Positions 1-9,430 of a stretch of DNA of 64,000 bases are shown here, piece by piece; position 1 is the stretch's first letter, and every line of letters begins with the position of its first letter. A model generated the notes under the pieces. The model did no database searches, was not told the DNA's origin, and saw only the letters and a list, made by a program, of their open reading frames with translations. The translations under genes were made by a program, and so were the position numbers. This DNA comes from Amycolatopsis nalaikhensis (lineage in GTDB: Bacteria > Actinomycetota > Actinomycetes > Mycobacteriales > Pseudonocardiaceae), in assembly GCF_030264295.1 (NCBI RefSeq), contig NZ_CP127173.1, positions 937,501 through 1,001,500 of the forward strand, written 5' to 3'.

Positions 1-1666
1 TCAGCAAACCAGCGCGCAGGATGTCGTCGGTGCGCGGCCCCCACGAGGCGGCATAGATCCGGGAAAAGATCGACACCAGGTTGTCGACCGCGCGGGCCTT
101 GTCCGCACCCTCCAACGGATTGAGCACCGGCGGGCGCGCCCGTGAGTCGGCGTCGAACAGCACCACCTTCTCGCCGAGCTCCTCGGGTAGGCGCATCAGG
201 ATGTCCGACACGAGATCGCCCTTGGGGTCGACCACGACCACCCCGCGGCCAGCCTCGGCGTCAGCGAGGATCATCCGCGCCATCAGCTCGGACTTGCCGG
301 AGCCGGTGGCACCGAGGATGTGCAGGTGGTGACGGGCGTCGGCGACGTGCAGGCCGACCGGGCGAGCATGGCCGGAGTCGGACAGGCCGATGGGCTTGAT
401 CAGCTCGCCGACCGTCGGGATGCCCGGCGGGGGCGGCACGGCCCTCGCCCCGGCTCGCTGCAGACCGGGTGTGGACTCGTCGACCGGGAGGTGCGCGATC
501 GCGGCCAGCTCGGGAATCGACAGCAGATCGCCTTTGCCAAGCCGACGCTCCGCGAGGACGGTGATCGGCCGGCGAAGCCGGACCCGCCGGTAGTAGTTGT
601 GCTCGGAGTAGGCCGCGAACGCGGAGGCGATCGCGTGCCCGCGGCCTCGCAGCACCTCGCGCACCGCCTTGGCCTCCGTGGCGCTCGTGTCGGCGGGCAC
701 GGTGGTGGCCACGACGTAGCGGATGCGGGTCTCGAACTGGTTCTCCCGCAGCTTCTCGACGATCGCGCGGTCCTGCGCCGAGTAGGCCAGGCTGGTCTGC
801 CGGTCTAGCGATCCCGGCGTCCGCGCCGCACTGGACGGCTTCGGCGTCTTGCCCGGTGTGATCGCGTCGAGCAGTCGACCGACGAAACGAGTAGAACTGC
901 CCGCGTGCACGCGGCGAGCCGCTCGGCGGGCCTTGGTGACCCGGTAGCCGGCGACCGGTCGGGCAAGGACCTGCACGCAGGCTCGTTCGTGCGGGCCGAG
1001 CCCGACCGGCGCGCCCAGCAGCGCCCGGATCGGGTCGGCCGGATGGTCGGTGCGGATGGGCAACGCCTCGCTGCGCGCCAGGCGTAGCTCGCCGCCGACG
1101 GCCTCGATCCGCCGTCGGTCCGGCGCGGTGGTGGGCAGCGGCGGCTTGGCCGGGGTGGTGCGGGTGTGCGCGCCGGGCCAGGCCGCCTCGATCGCGCGCT
1201 CGACCATGCCGGGCGGCACCGGGCCGGGCACCCACAGCCGGATCTGGACGCCGTCGTCGGTGAACACGAACTCGAACGTGATGTGGGGCTGCCCGCCGAA
1301 CCGGCGCAGCCAGCCGGGCCGTAGCAGGCCGACGAGGTTGCTCCAGACGGTGATCGCTCCGGCGGGGTCGACCGTCGGCGGCGCCAGCACGGTGACCAGT
1401 CGGGCGTCGGTGGCCAGCGTGTTGTGGTAGCGGCGGCGCCACTGTCGCCGCGCGACCACTACGGCGGTGACGACAACCGCGAGCACCGGTCCGGCGGTCG
1501 GACCCCAGGTCAGCGCGAGATCTCGCAGGTGGGCCAGCACGTTCTGGAACGCGCCGAGCGGGTCACGCAGGTAGTCGCCGACCGGTGAGGCGAGGAGATC
1601 CGCGGCCTGCTCGACGTGCTGGGATGTGGTGGTGGACAGGGAAACGGCGGTGATCGGCCAGGACAT
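1..1666 (-). CDS. VirD4/TraD-like type IV coupling ATPase (partial, runs off left edge)
   Basis: About 555 N-terminal residues are visible and the frame is open to the edge. A membrane helix lies near residues 35-55. A Walker A motif, GATGSGKS, sits near residue 451, followed by a Walker B-like strand ending VVVDPKGD, as in TraD/VirD4 and TraM-recognition-domain ATPases that deliver the DNA-relaxase complex to a conjugation channel at the membrane. The ATG at 1666 has a GGGGAGGT ribosome site just upstream. It is the most distal visible gene of a leftward operon that also encodes VirB4-, PrgI- and VirB6-like proteins, which supports a role as coupling protein. The catalytic C-terminus lies outside the window. 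Confidence 0.88.
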   Translation of the reverse strand, partial: MSWPITAVSLSTTTSQHVEQAADLLASPVGDYLRDPLGAFQNVLAHLRDLALTWGPTAGPVLAVVVTAVVVARRQWRRRYHNTLATDARLVTVLAPPTVDPAGAITVWSNLVGLLRPGWLRRFGGQPHITFEFVFTDDGVQIRLWVPGPVPPGMVERAIEAAWPGAHTRTTPAKPPLPTTAPDRRRIEAVGGELRLARSEALPIRTDHPADPIRALLGAPVGLGPHERACVQVLARPVAGYRVTKARRAARRVHAGSSTRFVGRLLDAITPGKTPKPSSAARTPGSLDRQTSLAYSAQDRAIVEKLRENQFETRIRYVVATTVPADTSATEAKAVREVLRGRGHAIASAFAAYSEHNYYRRVRLRRPITVLAERRLGKGDLLSIPELAAIAHLPVDESTPGLQRAGARAVPPPPGIPTVGELIKPIGLSDSGHARPVGLHVADARHHLHILGATGSGKSELMARMILADAEAGRGVVVVDPKGDLVSDILMRLPEELGEKVVLFDADSRARPPVLNPLEGADKARAVDNLVSIFSRIYAASWGPRTDDILRAGLL

Positions 1667-1724
1667 CGGGGACCTCCCCACGGAGTGGTCGACGGCACGG
1701 TGTGTGGGCAGTGGCGGTGTGCGA

Positions 1725-2570
1725 TCAGGCCGCCTGCGGCTGGTCGCCATGCGCGGGGCCGGCATCGGCGTTGCTGGGCTGCGGACCGGCGGGTCGGGTG
1801 TTGTCGACGACCAGCCGCAGATGCCGGCGGCTCCGGCGGATGGCGCGTTCGGTGTCGACCTCGGCCTGCCACTCGGAGAACCGGCGCCCGGCCAGTCGCT
1901 TGAGGTAGGCGGGAATGCGGTTGGCCGGGACACCGACCAGGCGCGGGCCGAGGACCGCGAGCAGATCGCTGGCTTCCTGCGATGCCCATCCCGCTTCGGA
2001 GATCGCGGCTTCGTCGGGAAACACATCGGCCACGCGATCCACGTGCGGATTCAGCGCAGCATCCTGTGTCCCGCCGTAGGAGTACACCCACAGGAAATTC
2101 GGCGGTGGATCTGGTTCGACGAACACGCGAAAGCGCGCGACCTCTTTGGTGTAGCAGTAGAAATTGACGTCCGGGCGGGCGCGGCAAACCCGGAGCCACG
2201 CCTGCAGATAGGCGTCGGAAAAGAAGTCGCCGGAGTCGTGGATGCGGATCCACGCGCCGCGGAACTTGGCCGCACGCAACTCGGCGATCATGGCGGCTTC
2301 CCACCCGGCCAAGTCGTCGAGAACGAACATCAGGTTCGCCTGATGTTTGGCTCGCACCACGGGCCACGTGTAGGTGCCGTGGCGGGCGTAGCACGCCAGT
2401 CGGCACACCCCTGCCGACGGGCAGGTGTTGTAGCTGCGGCCGTCGGGCAGGCGACCAGCCCAGGCTGGCAGCGACCAGTTCCAGGCACCGATCTGCTTCA
2501 ACTCGCTGTTCTGGGTCAGCAGTCGAGCAGGACGCCGAACCGGTCCGGAAACAGGCTGGATTGCAGACAT
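1725..2570 (-). CDS. GP88 family protein
   Basis: 281 residues resembling the phage/plasmid 'gene product 88' family. The cysteine-rich segment CPSAGVCRLACYAR (about residues 51-64) and the later HDSGDFF and FYCYTKE motifs are the family landmarks. Biochemical function is not established; conserved Cys, His and Asp suggest a metal- or nucleic-acid-related enzyme. Homologues are common in actinophages and actinomycete conjugative elements. It lies between virB4 and the coupling-protein gene, about 58 bp from the latter, so it is probably co-transcribed with the transfer genes. The last 30 residues are low-complexity and look dispensable. Confidence 0.8.
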   Translation of the reverse strand: MSAIQPVSGPVRRPARLLTQNSELKQIGAWNWSLPAWAGRLPDGRSYNTCPSAGVCRLACYARHGTYTWPVVRAKHQANLMFVLDDLAGWEAAMIAELRAAKFRGAWIRIHDSGDFFSDAYLQAWLRVCRARPDVNFYCYTKEVARFRVFVEPDPPPNFLWVYSYGGTQDAALNPHVDRVADVFPDEAAISEAGWASQEASDLLAVLGPRLVGVPANRIPAYLKRLAGRRFSEWQAEVDTERAIRRSRRHLRLVVDNTRPAGPQPSNADAGPAHGDQPQAA

Positions 2571-2680
2571 GAGTATCCCCTTGGCTGAGAGCGGGCGATG
2601 GCGGATTTAGTGCGCCGAAATGCGGAGCGCGATAGCGTCAGGCGGCGGTGTCGAGTTCGATATGCGAAGCGTCATCATCG

Positions 2681-4549
2681 TCAAACTCGTTTGTGATCCC
2701 GGAATTGTCGTCCGCGCCGAGCTTCGACGAAGGACGTCTCGATTCCCGACGAGGTGTCGGAATATTCGGCGAGTTCTGCGGGATTTGAGGTGACCAGGTA
2801 GTGCTCGGTGGGTGAGGCGATGGACTGGAAAGCCACCCGCTGGGTGCCGGTCGACAGCAATCCCTGGCCCCGATCCGCGGACAGCAGGAACTGCCGTTCA
2901 CCCATCGACAGATCGAACGTGCGGGTGATCTCGTCGATCGCCTGCGAGGCTTGCCGCAACAGAATCTGCGTCGCCGCGTTCGCGACCACGGCCTTCCCCA
3001 GATCGGAGCCGAGCACATCGGCCGTGTCCTGAGTCGCCACGGTCAAGCCCGCCCACTGCTTCCGGCTCGCCTTGGCCATCCGGAACAGGAACTCCGCACC
3101 GGCGGGTTCCTTCATCAACAACCAGGCTTCGTCCACCACGACCAGGCGCGGTTTGCGGATGGCGGGGTTGGAGACCTGCCGCCAGACCGCGTCGAGAGTC
3201 AATAGGGTGCCGATCGGTTTGAGCTCGTCGGCGAGGTCGCGCAGCGAGAACACGACCAAGTGCCCCTCGGGGCGAGTTGAGGTTGGTCCGGAGAACGGGC
3301 CGGAGAACGCACCGTGGATGTAGGGGTGCAACCGGGCGGCCAGCTCGACTCCCGCTGGGTCACCGGTTTCGCCGAGGACCTCGGCGAGGTCGGCCAGCAG
3401 CGGCGCCGGGCGGGTCCAGGTCCGCGGATCTGAAGTAATGCCGACGCGCTGGTAGGTCGCGGTGATGGCCCGGTCCAGTGCCGCCCGCTCGGTCGCTTCG
3501 AGCTCGCTGCCCAACAGCACCGAGATCACCGTGTGCAGGAACAGCGACCGGCGGATCAGCGCGTCACGAGGGGCCGTGCGGCGCCCGTCCGGACGGGTGT
3601 GGATGGGCAGGTCCATCGGGTTGAGGCGGACCTGTTCGGCGCCGAGGTGCACGTAGGTGCCGCCGACCGCGGCGGCCAGCCGGGCGTACTCGTCCTCGGG
3701 GTCGATGACGTGGATCTCGATCCCGCGATACAGGCTGCGCAGCAGCTCCAGCTTGACCAAGTACGACTTGCCCGCGCCGGACCGGCCGAGGATCACCGAG
3801 TTGTGGTTGTCCAGCGCGAACCGGTCGTGGTGCACCAGCCCTTGGGAGCCGACGTTGAACCCGTACAGCACGCCGCGCGGTGCGGAGACCGATGCCGGGT
3901 CCGGCGGCGGTAGGTCCGGGCTGGTGAATGGGAAGGACGCGGACAGTGCGCTGGTGTCGAAGGTGCGGCGCATGCCGACCAGGTCCAAGCCCATCGGCAG
4001 GCTGGTGATCCAGCCCTGCAGGCTGCGGTAGGTGGTGGGCTTGGCGTCGAGCAACAGACTGGCGGCCAGTGACCGGATGGCGGCCACCTCGTCGGTGAGG
4101 GCTTCCTCGGTCGGGGCGTGCACCGTCAGGTACAGCCCGAGCCGGTAGAGCTTGCCTTCGCCACGGGCAACTCGCGCCGACAGGTCGTAGGCGTCCTCGG
4201 TGGCCGCCTCCACTTGCGGGTCGATCAGCCGGCCCTTCTCGCTGGTGTGCCGCCGCCCGGACTCCAGCTTCGACAGCTGCTTCTTCAACCGGTTCGCCGC
4301 AGTCACCGGGTCGATGGGCTCGATGTGCAGCGACACGTCGACCCGCCCCGGATACGTCAGCAGCGGCTGCAGCCAGCCGGGGTGCACCTCGCGGGGATAG
4401 CCGGTAATCGCGAAGGAGGCGACCCACTCACCGCCGACCTCCAATGCCCGCGGACGGATCGAGATGGCGTCCGGGGTGAATGCTCCGGCCCGCCCGAGCG
4501 GCGGCGGCGCGGCGGGTGCCTTGCGTTCGCGGCGCTTGGACTTCTTCAT
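2681..4549 (-). CDS. VirB4-like conjugation ATPase
   Basis: 622 residues. Walker A GRSGAGKS is at about 255-262, Walker B LVVVDEAWLL at about 469-478, and a later ATQD motif is present, the order seen in VirB4/TraC/TrbE ATPases that energise type IV secretion at the inner membrane. The N-terminal half (about 1-240) matches the VirB4 N-domain pattern with no membrane helix. The start overlaps the stop of the PrgI gene by 4 nt (ATGA), so the two are translationally coupled. Length fits actinobacterial VirB4 proteins, which are shorter than proteobacterial ones. This gene is the strongest evidence that the left part of the window is a conjugative element. Confidence 0.93.
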   Translation of the reverse strand: MKKSKRRERKAPAAPPPLGRAGAFTPDAISIRPRALEVGGEWVASFAITGYPREVHPGWLQPLLTYPGRVDVSLHIEPIDPVTAANRLKKQLSKLESGRRHTSEKGRLIDPQVEAATEDAYDLSARVARGEGKLYRLGLYLTVHAPTEEALTDEVAAIRSLAASLLLDAKPTTYRSLQGWITSLPMGLDLVGMRRTFDTSALSASFPFTSPDLPPPDPASVSAPRGVLYGFNVGSQGLVHHDRFALDNHNSVILGRSGAGKSYLVKLELLRSLYRGIEIHVIDPEDEYARLAAAVGGTYVHLGAEQVRLNPMDLPIHTRPDGRRTAPRDALIRRSLFLHTVISVLLGSELEATERAALDRAITATYQRVGITSDPRTWTRPAPLLADLAEVLGETGDPAGVELAARLHPYIHGAFSGPFSGPTSTRPEGHLVVFSLRDLADELKPIGTLLTLDAVWRQVSNPAIRKPRLVVVDEAWLLMKEPAGAEFLFRMAKASRKQWAGLTVATQDTADVLGSDLGKAVVANAATQILLRQASQAIDEITRTFDLSMGERQFLLSADRGQGLLSTGTQRVAFQSIASPTEHYLVTSNPAELAEYSDTSSGIETSFVEARRGRQFRDHKRV

Positions 4550-5802
4550 CGGCGATACCTCCCTCCGACGCGGGCGAAGCGGTCGTAGTCGTCTGGGTCG
4601 TCGGTGTCGTCGAACCTGTCATCGAGGCGGTCGTCCCAGGCGTCCTCGGCCTCGTCCGAAACCTGCTCAGCGACGACGGATCGGCCGAACGCGCCGGTGT
4701 CCCACTCCTCGTCAGGCGCAGTGGTGATGACCTCGTCCGAGGCGGCCAACCCCGCGGACGGCGGGATCAGGCTGTCGGGGTTGCAGGCAGCGGCCAGCAC
4801 CGCGGTGGCCTGCCCGGCGTCCAGCGGAGTGACCGTGATCCCCGAGGGAGACAGCAGTTCCACAGCCTCCCCGAGCCGCCGCACCAGGCGCGCCTCGGCG
4901 GCCCGTCGGGTGGCCTCGTCGACCACCCCGGCCTGCTTAGCGGCCTTGCGCCGGGCGGTGAGCGCGGCCAAGGGCGACGCGCCGCCGAGCCCGTCGGTCG
5001 GTGCGGTGGCGTGCAGCGGTTCGCGCAGGATCAGCAGCACCTGCCGGCGCAGCAGATCGGTGGCGCGGCGGAGCTGGTCGAGGTAGTCCGCGTGCTCCCG
5101 CGCGGCCTGTTCCAGCGCGGGGTGCGGCAGCCCGCCGGCCTGCTCGCGCAACTCGGCGATCTGCCCGGACAGGTCCAGCCGCTCGGCGCGGACGAGCACC
5201 TGCACCGGCGCGGTCAACGAATGCAGGTAGCGTCCGAACGACGCCACGAGGCTTTCTTGTTCGGCCGGGGTGCGCAGCCCGAAGTTGATGGTCGAGCACA
5301 CCGCGACCGCGGCGACGCCGTCCTTGCCGAGGTCGATGACGCCGGTGTCGGTGACGCCCTCGGCTGGCAGCCGCAGCGCTGCCGGCGACACTCCAGAGGC
5401 AGCGGCTGCCGTCCCTTTCTTCTTCGCGGACGTCTTGGCACCGGTGCTGTCGACGGTGCCGTCGGGGGTGACCTGGTTGGTCAGCCACTCCGGCGCGGGA
5501 CGGATGCCTTCCGGCGCGGCCACCCGGTGTTGCGGGCTCATTCGCTGCCGCAGCGCCGCGAGCACCAGCCGATCGAGCGTGATCCCGTCGCGCTGGCCCA
5601 GCGCCAGGAACGCGGCGGTGACTCCGATCGGGATCGCCACGATGAGGAACACCGCCAGCGGCACCAGCTCGCGCGTGATGGTGTAGGTGCCGTAGAGCAC
5701 GATCCCGGTCACACCGAGGATGAGCAGTTGCCGCGCGGTCAACGGACCGATGACGCGGTCCTCGCGGTCGACGTCGGCGGGAATCCGGACTGGCTGGCTC
5801 AT
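4546..5802 (-). CDS. PrgI family (VirB3-like) membrane protein with long C-terminal domain
   Basis: 418 residues. The first 95 carry the PrgI signature: a polar start (RIPADVDREDRVIGPLTARQ), two close membrane helices (about 27-45 and 48-66), then an amphipathic stretch. PrgI proteins take the place of VirB3 in Gram-positive type IV secretion and sit next to VirB4, as here. The remaining 320 residues are soluble, with a predicted helical region around 230-330 and an acidic, Asp-rich tail. The extended domain suggests an extra cytoplasmic scaffold role (inference). It overlaps virB4 and the VirB6-like gene by 4 nt each. Confidence 0.83.
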   Translation of the reverse strand: MSQPVRIPADVDREDRVIGPLTARQLLILGVTGIVLYGTYTITRELVPLAVFLIVAIPIGVTAAFLALGQRDGITLDRLVLAALRQRMSPQHRVAAPEGIRPAPEWLTNQVTPDGTVDSTGAKTSAKKKGTAAAASGVSPAALRLPAEGVTDTGVIDLGKDGVAAVAVCSTINFGLRTPAEQESLVASFGRYLHSLTAPVQVLVRAERLDLSGQIAELREQAGGLPHPALEQAAREHADYLDQLRRATDLLRRQVLLILREPLHATAPTDGLGGASPLAALTARRKAAKQAGVVDEATRRAAEARLVRRLGEAVELLSPSGITVTPLDAGQATAVLAAACNPDSLIPPSAGLAASDEVITTAPDEEWDTGAFGRSVVAEQVSDEAEDAWDDRLDDRFDDTDDPDDYDRFARVGGRYRR

Positions 5803-7877
5803 GACGACTTGTCACCTCCTCGGGCAGGCGGGGGCTTGGGCGCGCGGAAGGCGACCGGCGGGACCGACGGCGTGCGGGGACGGGCGTCGCCGAGCCGCGG
5901 TTCGGGATGCGCCTGCCGGAACACCGGCGCGCTCGGGACCGGTGCGGACGGCTTCACCGGTTGGGACAGGTGTGCCGGTTCTGAGACCGGTGCTTTGAAC
6001 TGCAGGTGCGGCGGAACCGAGGCCACTCGGATCGGTCGAGCCGACTGCTGGCTGGCACCGCGGCGCGGTGCACCGGGGGCGCGGAACTGGGGCGCCGCGA
6101 CCGGGCCGGACGCGCCCCGCGACGACGTCGGTGGTGTGGTCGTGGGGCTAGGGGCAGAGCTGAATTCGGGCATCGTTGGTCCAGGAGTGAATGGGGTGAC
6201 GGCGGGGTCGTGGGTGGTCTGCTGCGGCGTGGGCTGCAAGAACTGCGGCGCCTGCGATGGCACGCGGGAGCGGCGGGCCGCGCGGGCGCGCTCGGCGTCG
6301 TGGGCCTGCTTCAGGCGCTTGCTGACCATCTCCGGCGTGGGCGCCAGCCGCGGCTGAGCCGGCCACGGCGGATCCGCCGCACCGGTACTGCCGCCGCGAC
6401 CAGAGCCCTTCCCGCCGCCGCGGGCCGCACTCGCTGCGCCGGCCTTACCGAACGCGCCGGCCTTGCCGGCGACCATGCCGAAGGTCTTCGCCGCGATGTA
6501 GGCGCGAGCCAGGCCACCCAGGAACGAGCGGCGAGAACTGACCTTGATCGAGCCCAAGAGCCAGAACGGGATCTTGAACAAGATGTAGAACAGCGCGATC
6601 GCCGCGACGAGCGTGCCGAGCGCGGACAGGGTGGAGCCGAACAGGTGCACGCCACCCGACAGGAAGGTGCGCACCGCGGTGATCAGCACCAGCGCCTGCG
6701 CGACCTGGATGGCGAGCACGGCCGCGATGGCCTTCCACCACCAGCGGGCCAGCGGGTCGGTGTGCGGCAAGGCGTGGCACATCAGGAACAGCGGCCCGCT
6801 GATGATCAGGATCAGGGTGATGACGATCCGGACCACGTAGACGATCAGCAGGCCCAGACCGACCACGACGAGCACGAGGCCGACCAGGATGATGAACAGC
6901 CCGCCGGACTGGATGCCCTGCACGGCGTCCTTGAGCGTGTTGCCCAGCGAGGGCGGGTTCACCCCGCCGCCGAGCACCCCCAGCGTCAGTGCGTTGGCCA
7001 GTTGGATGAACTTGTCGGCGAAGAACAGCGACAGGGCCGAGGCCAGGAACGCGACCGGGATCCGCGGTCCGATCTCCTTGATCGAGTACCGGGCCTGGAT
7101 GCTCTCGTGGCTCATCACCACGATGCCGCCGATGAGGACGAACAGGCCGTAGGCGGCGACCACGAGCTCCCAGGAGTTGTTCCACAACTCACCGATCCCC
7201 GGCAGGGAATCGATGGTGGGCGTGGACAGCGCGGTGTGGCCGAGCAGGTCGAGGATCGGCGAGAGCGCGGCGTTGACCAGATCCCGGAACACCGAGTTGA
7301 TGGCCTTGGCGATGCAGCCGCCGATGTTGGTAATGCCGCAGTCCGGGTCGCCGTTGTTGCCACCGGTGCCGGGCCGCTGTGGCCCGGTGCCGGGCGGGGG
7401 CGTGGTCGGCTGCGGGATGCAGTCCGGGGGACGCGGCTGACCCGGCGGGATGTTCGAGCACGTGCTCGGCGCGCTCGTGGCGGTCGACGGCCCCGGCGGC
7501 GTCGGCTGTCCCGGCGTCGTCGACGGGAAGCAGTACGGCAGCGGGTTGCGCTTGCACGCCTCGGGGACCGAGCTCGTCGGCGCTGGCGGGTTCGGGGCCG
7601 GCGCGCACGGGATCGGACGTGGCTCGGGTCCGGCGCATGGGTCGGGTTTTGGTGTGGTCGGTTGCGCGGCGGCGCTGACCGCGAACGCACCGAGCAGGAG
7701 CACGATCAGGCTCAGCGCCAGCATCCAGCCCGCGCGCCGACGCCGCCGCGCGGCCCGGTCGGCGCTGGCGCCGGTGACCGGGGAGAGCATCACCCGGTCC
7801 GCGGTCGCAGCGGTCTCGACCGGGCCGCCGGACGGGCGGTACGGACGCACCGTGGGCGGGGCGCTGGCGGCGGCCAT
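5799..7877 (-). CDS. VirB6/TrbL-like polytopic conjugation protein
   Basis: 692 residues. One membrane helix lies near residues 50-70 behind a charged RRRRR stretch. A long Pro-rich, Cys-containing extracellular linker (about 72-185) follows, then five to seven hydrophobic helices between about 230 and 460. The C-terminal 230 residues are a Pro/Ser/Ala-rich, probably disordered cytoplasmic tail. This is the usual build of actinobacterial TrbL/VirB6-like channel proteins. The stop overlaps the PrgI start by 4 nt, and the start is 3 bp after the pilin-like gene. Paired cysteines in the linker may form disulfides outside the membrane (inference). Confidence 0.82.
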   Translation of the reverse strand: MAAASAPPTVRPYRPSGGPVETAATADRVMLSPVTGASADRAARRRRRAGWMLALSLIVLLLGAFAVSAAAQPTTPKPDPCAGPEPRPIPCAPAPNPPAPTSSVPEACKRNPLPYCFPSTTPGQPTPPGPSTATSAPSTCSNIPPGQPRPPDCIPQPTTPPPGTGPQRPGTGGNNGDPDCGITNIGGCIAKAINSVFRDLVNAALSPILDLLGHTALSTPTIDSLPGIGELWNNSWELVVAAYGLFVLIGGIVVMSHESIQARYSIKEIGPRIPVAFLASALSLFFADKFIQLANALTLGVLGGGVNPPSLGNTLKDAVQGIQSGGLFIILVGLVLVVVGLGLLIVYVVRIVITLILIISGPLFLMCHALPHTDPLARWWWKAIAAVLAIQVAQALVLITAVRTFLSGGVHLFGSTLSALGTLVAAIALFYILFKIPFWLLGSIKVSSRRSFLGGLARAYIAAKTFGMVAGKAGAFGKAGAASAARGGGKGSGRGGSTGAADPPWPAQPRLAPTPEMVSKRLKQAHDAERARAARRSRVPSQAPQFLQPTPQQTTHDPAVTPFTPGPTMPEFSSAPSPTTTPPTSSRGASGPVAAPQFRAPGAPRRGASQQSARPIRVASVPPHLQFKAPVSEPAHLSQPVKPSAPVPSAPVFRQAHPEPRLGDARPRTPSVPPVAFRAPKPPPARGGDKSS

Positions 7878-7880
7878 CGC

Positions 7881-8393
7881 TCAGGCCCCCACGATCCCTT
7901 TGAGGATCTCCACGACCAGCGGCGCCAACGCGGCGAGGCCGTAGCCCCACCCCGCGGACTTGAACGCGGTCTTGGCTTTCTCGACCTCGCCGGGGTCGCC
8001 GCCGCCCATCACGTAGCGGACGCCACCGATGCTCAGGAACACCGTCGCGAGGCCCGCGAGGATCCCCATGATCCAGTTGCGGACGTTGTTCAGCACGGTG
8101 GTCACCGAGTCCGCGAGCGCGAGCACGACGGTGTCGGCATGGGCGGACGAGGCGGTCAGCACGAGCGCCAGCGCGGCGAGCTCGACGACCAACAGCACGC
8201 GCGTGGACCGGCGCGCACGCCTCATCCGAGCGCGATCGTTCGGCCGAGTGATCGGATGAGTTATCGGCCGACGGTGGGTGGATTCCGACGAGGCGTTCGG
8301 CGTCGCGGCGTCGACCGCGGACGTTGGATAGCTGTCGGGTCGGGTGCATCGAGGCCGCACCGTGGCGGCCGGGAGACGATCGATCAGGCGCAT
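7881..8393 (-). CDS. TrbC/VirB2-like pilin-type small membrane protein
   Basis: Up to 170 residues. The core is a secretion signal (RRARRSTRVLLVVELAALAL, ending ASSAHA) followed by two hydrophobic helices, around NWIMGILAGLATVFLSIGGV and GWGYGLAALAPLVVEI, typical of VirB2/TrbC-type pilin subunits. The ATG at 8393 has a strong GGAGGT site and overlaps the upstream stop by 10 nt, so it was chosen. An internal ATG at 8225 starts directly at the signal peptide, giving 114 residues, but has no clear ribosome site. If the longer form is made, its first 56 residues are a basic, low-complexity extension. Confidence 0.78.
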   Translation of the reverse strand: MRLIDRLPAATVRPRCTRPDSYPTSAVDAATPNASSESTHRRPITHPITRPNDRARMRRARRSTRVLLVVELAALALVLTASSAHADTVVLALADSVTTVLNNVRNWIMGILAGLATVFLSIGGVRYVMGGGDPGEVEKAKTAFKSAGWGYGLAALAPLVVEILKGIVGA

Positions 8394-9373
8394 TGGGGCA
8401 CCTCCAGAGATCGGGCGGAACGCGGGTGTCCCCCGCAGCCCTGAACTCCGGATTTCGGGTCCGTTTTGGACACGGACCCGCGAACTTTTTGCGCCGTATC
8501 GACCACAGCGGTGGACACGGACAGTGATTCCCGCGACGTGTTGCCGACTGGGGCGAGTGGCCGCGCCAACGCCAGCGAGGTGGCCACCTGGTCGGTCAGT
8601 GGGTCGGTTCCGTCGCCCGCGGATGCGCTGTCGCAAAGGTCGTCACGCAGGTATGCGGCCAGGCGTAGTTCGGCGCGCTTACGCGCCTTGTAGACCGCCC
8701 ACTCGCCGGTCTGGTGCTGGGCCGCCCAGTCAGCGACGGGCACCTCTTCCAACCGGGTCGCCCCGATCAGCTCGGCCTCGGTCTGGGTCAGGACTCCGTC
8801 CGCAACCGCGCGTGCGAGGACCAGATCCGGATGGCCCCACGGCGGGTGCGGCGGAGTGGAGCGGAAGCCCGGCGCGACCGGAGTCGGACCCGACAGCGCC
8901 TCGGCCAGCGCGTCGTAACCGGACCGGTAAGCCGCCCACCGCAGCCGCAGCATGATGCGCGGCCGGCGCAGGTCGACGGTCGACAACGCGGCCAGGAAGC
9001 CGCGCAACACCTCGGCGTGGACGTCGGCCGGATCACCGGCGAAGCGGTCCGACAGCGTGGCCGCGACGGAGGTCAACGCGGGCAGCGCGACCCCGACCGC
9101 GGCGACCGTCCACGTCGCTCCCTCGGTACGCGAGCGCAGCACCAGGTGCGCCCACACCGCGTCGCGCGTGGCCTGCGGACAGCGGCGGGCCAGCAGCCGG
9201 TCCCGAACCTCATCCAACGGCACATACCGGTTCGGCAGTCCCGGAAAGAGCCGGCCGTTCAGCGACACCGGATGCGGCCCGGTAACCAGCCAGGTAAAGG
9301 CGTCCCGCGCGATATCCAACGAGTTCGAAACAGCCTCGTCGCCGGCAGGACGAAAAACGGATTGTGCGGCCAT
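8384..9373 (-). CDS. Sigma-70 region-4-like DNA-binding protein
   Basis: 329 residues, not a recognised named family. The segment from about 200 to 250 (GVLTQTEAELIGATRLEEVP, then VADWAAQHQTGEWAVYKARKRAELRLAAYL) has the spacing of a sigma factor region 4 helix-turn-helix with a basic recognition helix. The rest is Ala/Leu-rich helical. The ATG at 9373 was preferred over an in-frame 9424 start because GGGAG lies 8 nt upstream. It is the first gene of the leftward transfer operon, right beside the iteron region, so a regulatory role in transfer-gene transcription is likely (inference). Its last codons contain copy A of a 36-bp box that recurs in front of the rightward operon. Confidence 0.65.
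   Translation of the reverse strand: MAAQSVFRPAGDEAVSNSLDIARDAFTWLVTGPHPVSLNGRLFPGLPNRYVPLDEVRDRLLARRCPQATRDAVWAHLVLRSRTEGATWTVAAVGVALPALTSVAATLSDRFAGDPADVHAEVLRGFLAALSTVDLRRPRIMLRLRWAAYRSGYDALAEALSGPTPVAPGFRSTPPHPPWGHPDLVLARAVADGVLTQTEAELIGATRLEEVPVADWAAQHQTGEWAVYKARKRAELRLAAYLRDDLCDSASAGDGTDPLTDQVATSLALARPLAPVGNTSRESLSVSTAVVDTAQKVRGSVSKTDPKSGVQGCGGHPRSARSLEVPQCA
8439..8474 (-). promoter_or_regulatory. 36-bp box, copy A (ahead of the pilin-like gene)
   Basis: On the minus strand this reads CGTGTCCAAAA, 13 nt, then CGGAGTTCAGGG. The same two blocks with the same 13-nt spacing occur on the plus strand at 9853-9888. The box ends 45 nt before the ATG at 8393. It is likely a promoter or regulator site repeated in front of two divergent operons (inference). 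It lies inside the 3' end of the sigma-like gene. Confidence 0.55.
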
Positions 9374-9430
9374 GACGTGACTCCCATGGCGTCGATGCGA
9401 ACAACAACGACGCCAGGAAGCCACGGGCGC

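Noticed and set aside
261-1442. 393-codon open frame on the minus strand
   Set aside because: Arg/His/Pro/Ala-rich shadow of the coupling ATPase, whose true frame contains Walker motifs and runs off the left edge.
1626-2588. 320-codon plus-strand frame opposite the GP88 gene
   Set aside because: Antisense shadow; the minus frame has the GP88 Cys motif and a coherent composition.
4480-6357. 625-codon open frame on the plus strand
   Set aside because: Shadow of the PrgI and VirB6-like genes, low-complexity Gly/Arg composition.
6006-8444. 812-codon open frame on the plus strand
   Set aside because: Shadow of the VirB6-like and pilin-like genes; no plausible domains and extreme Arg/Gln content.
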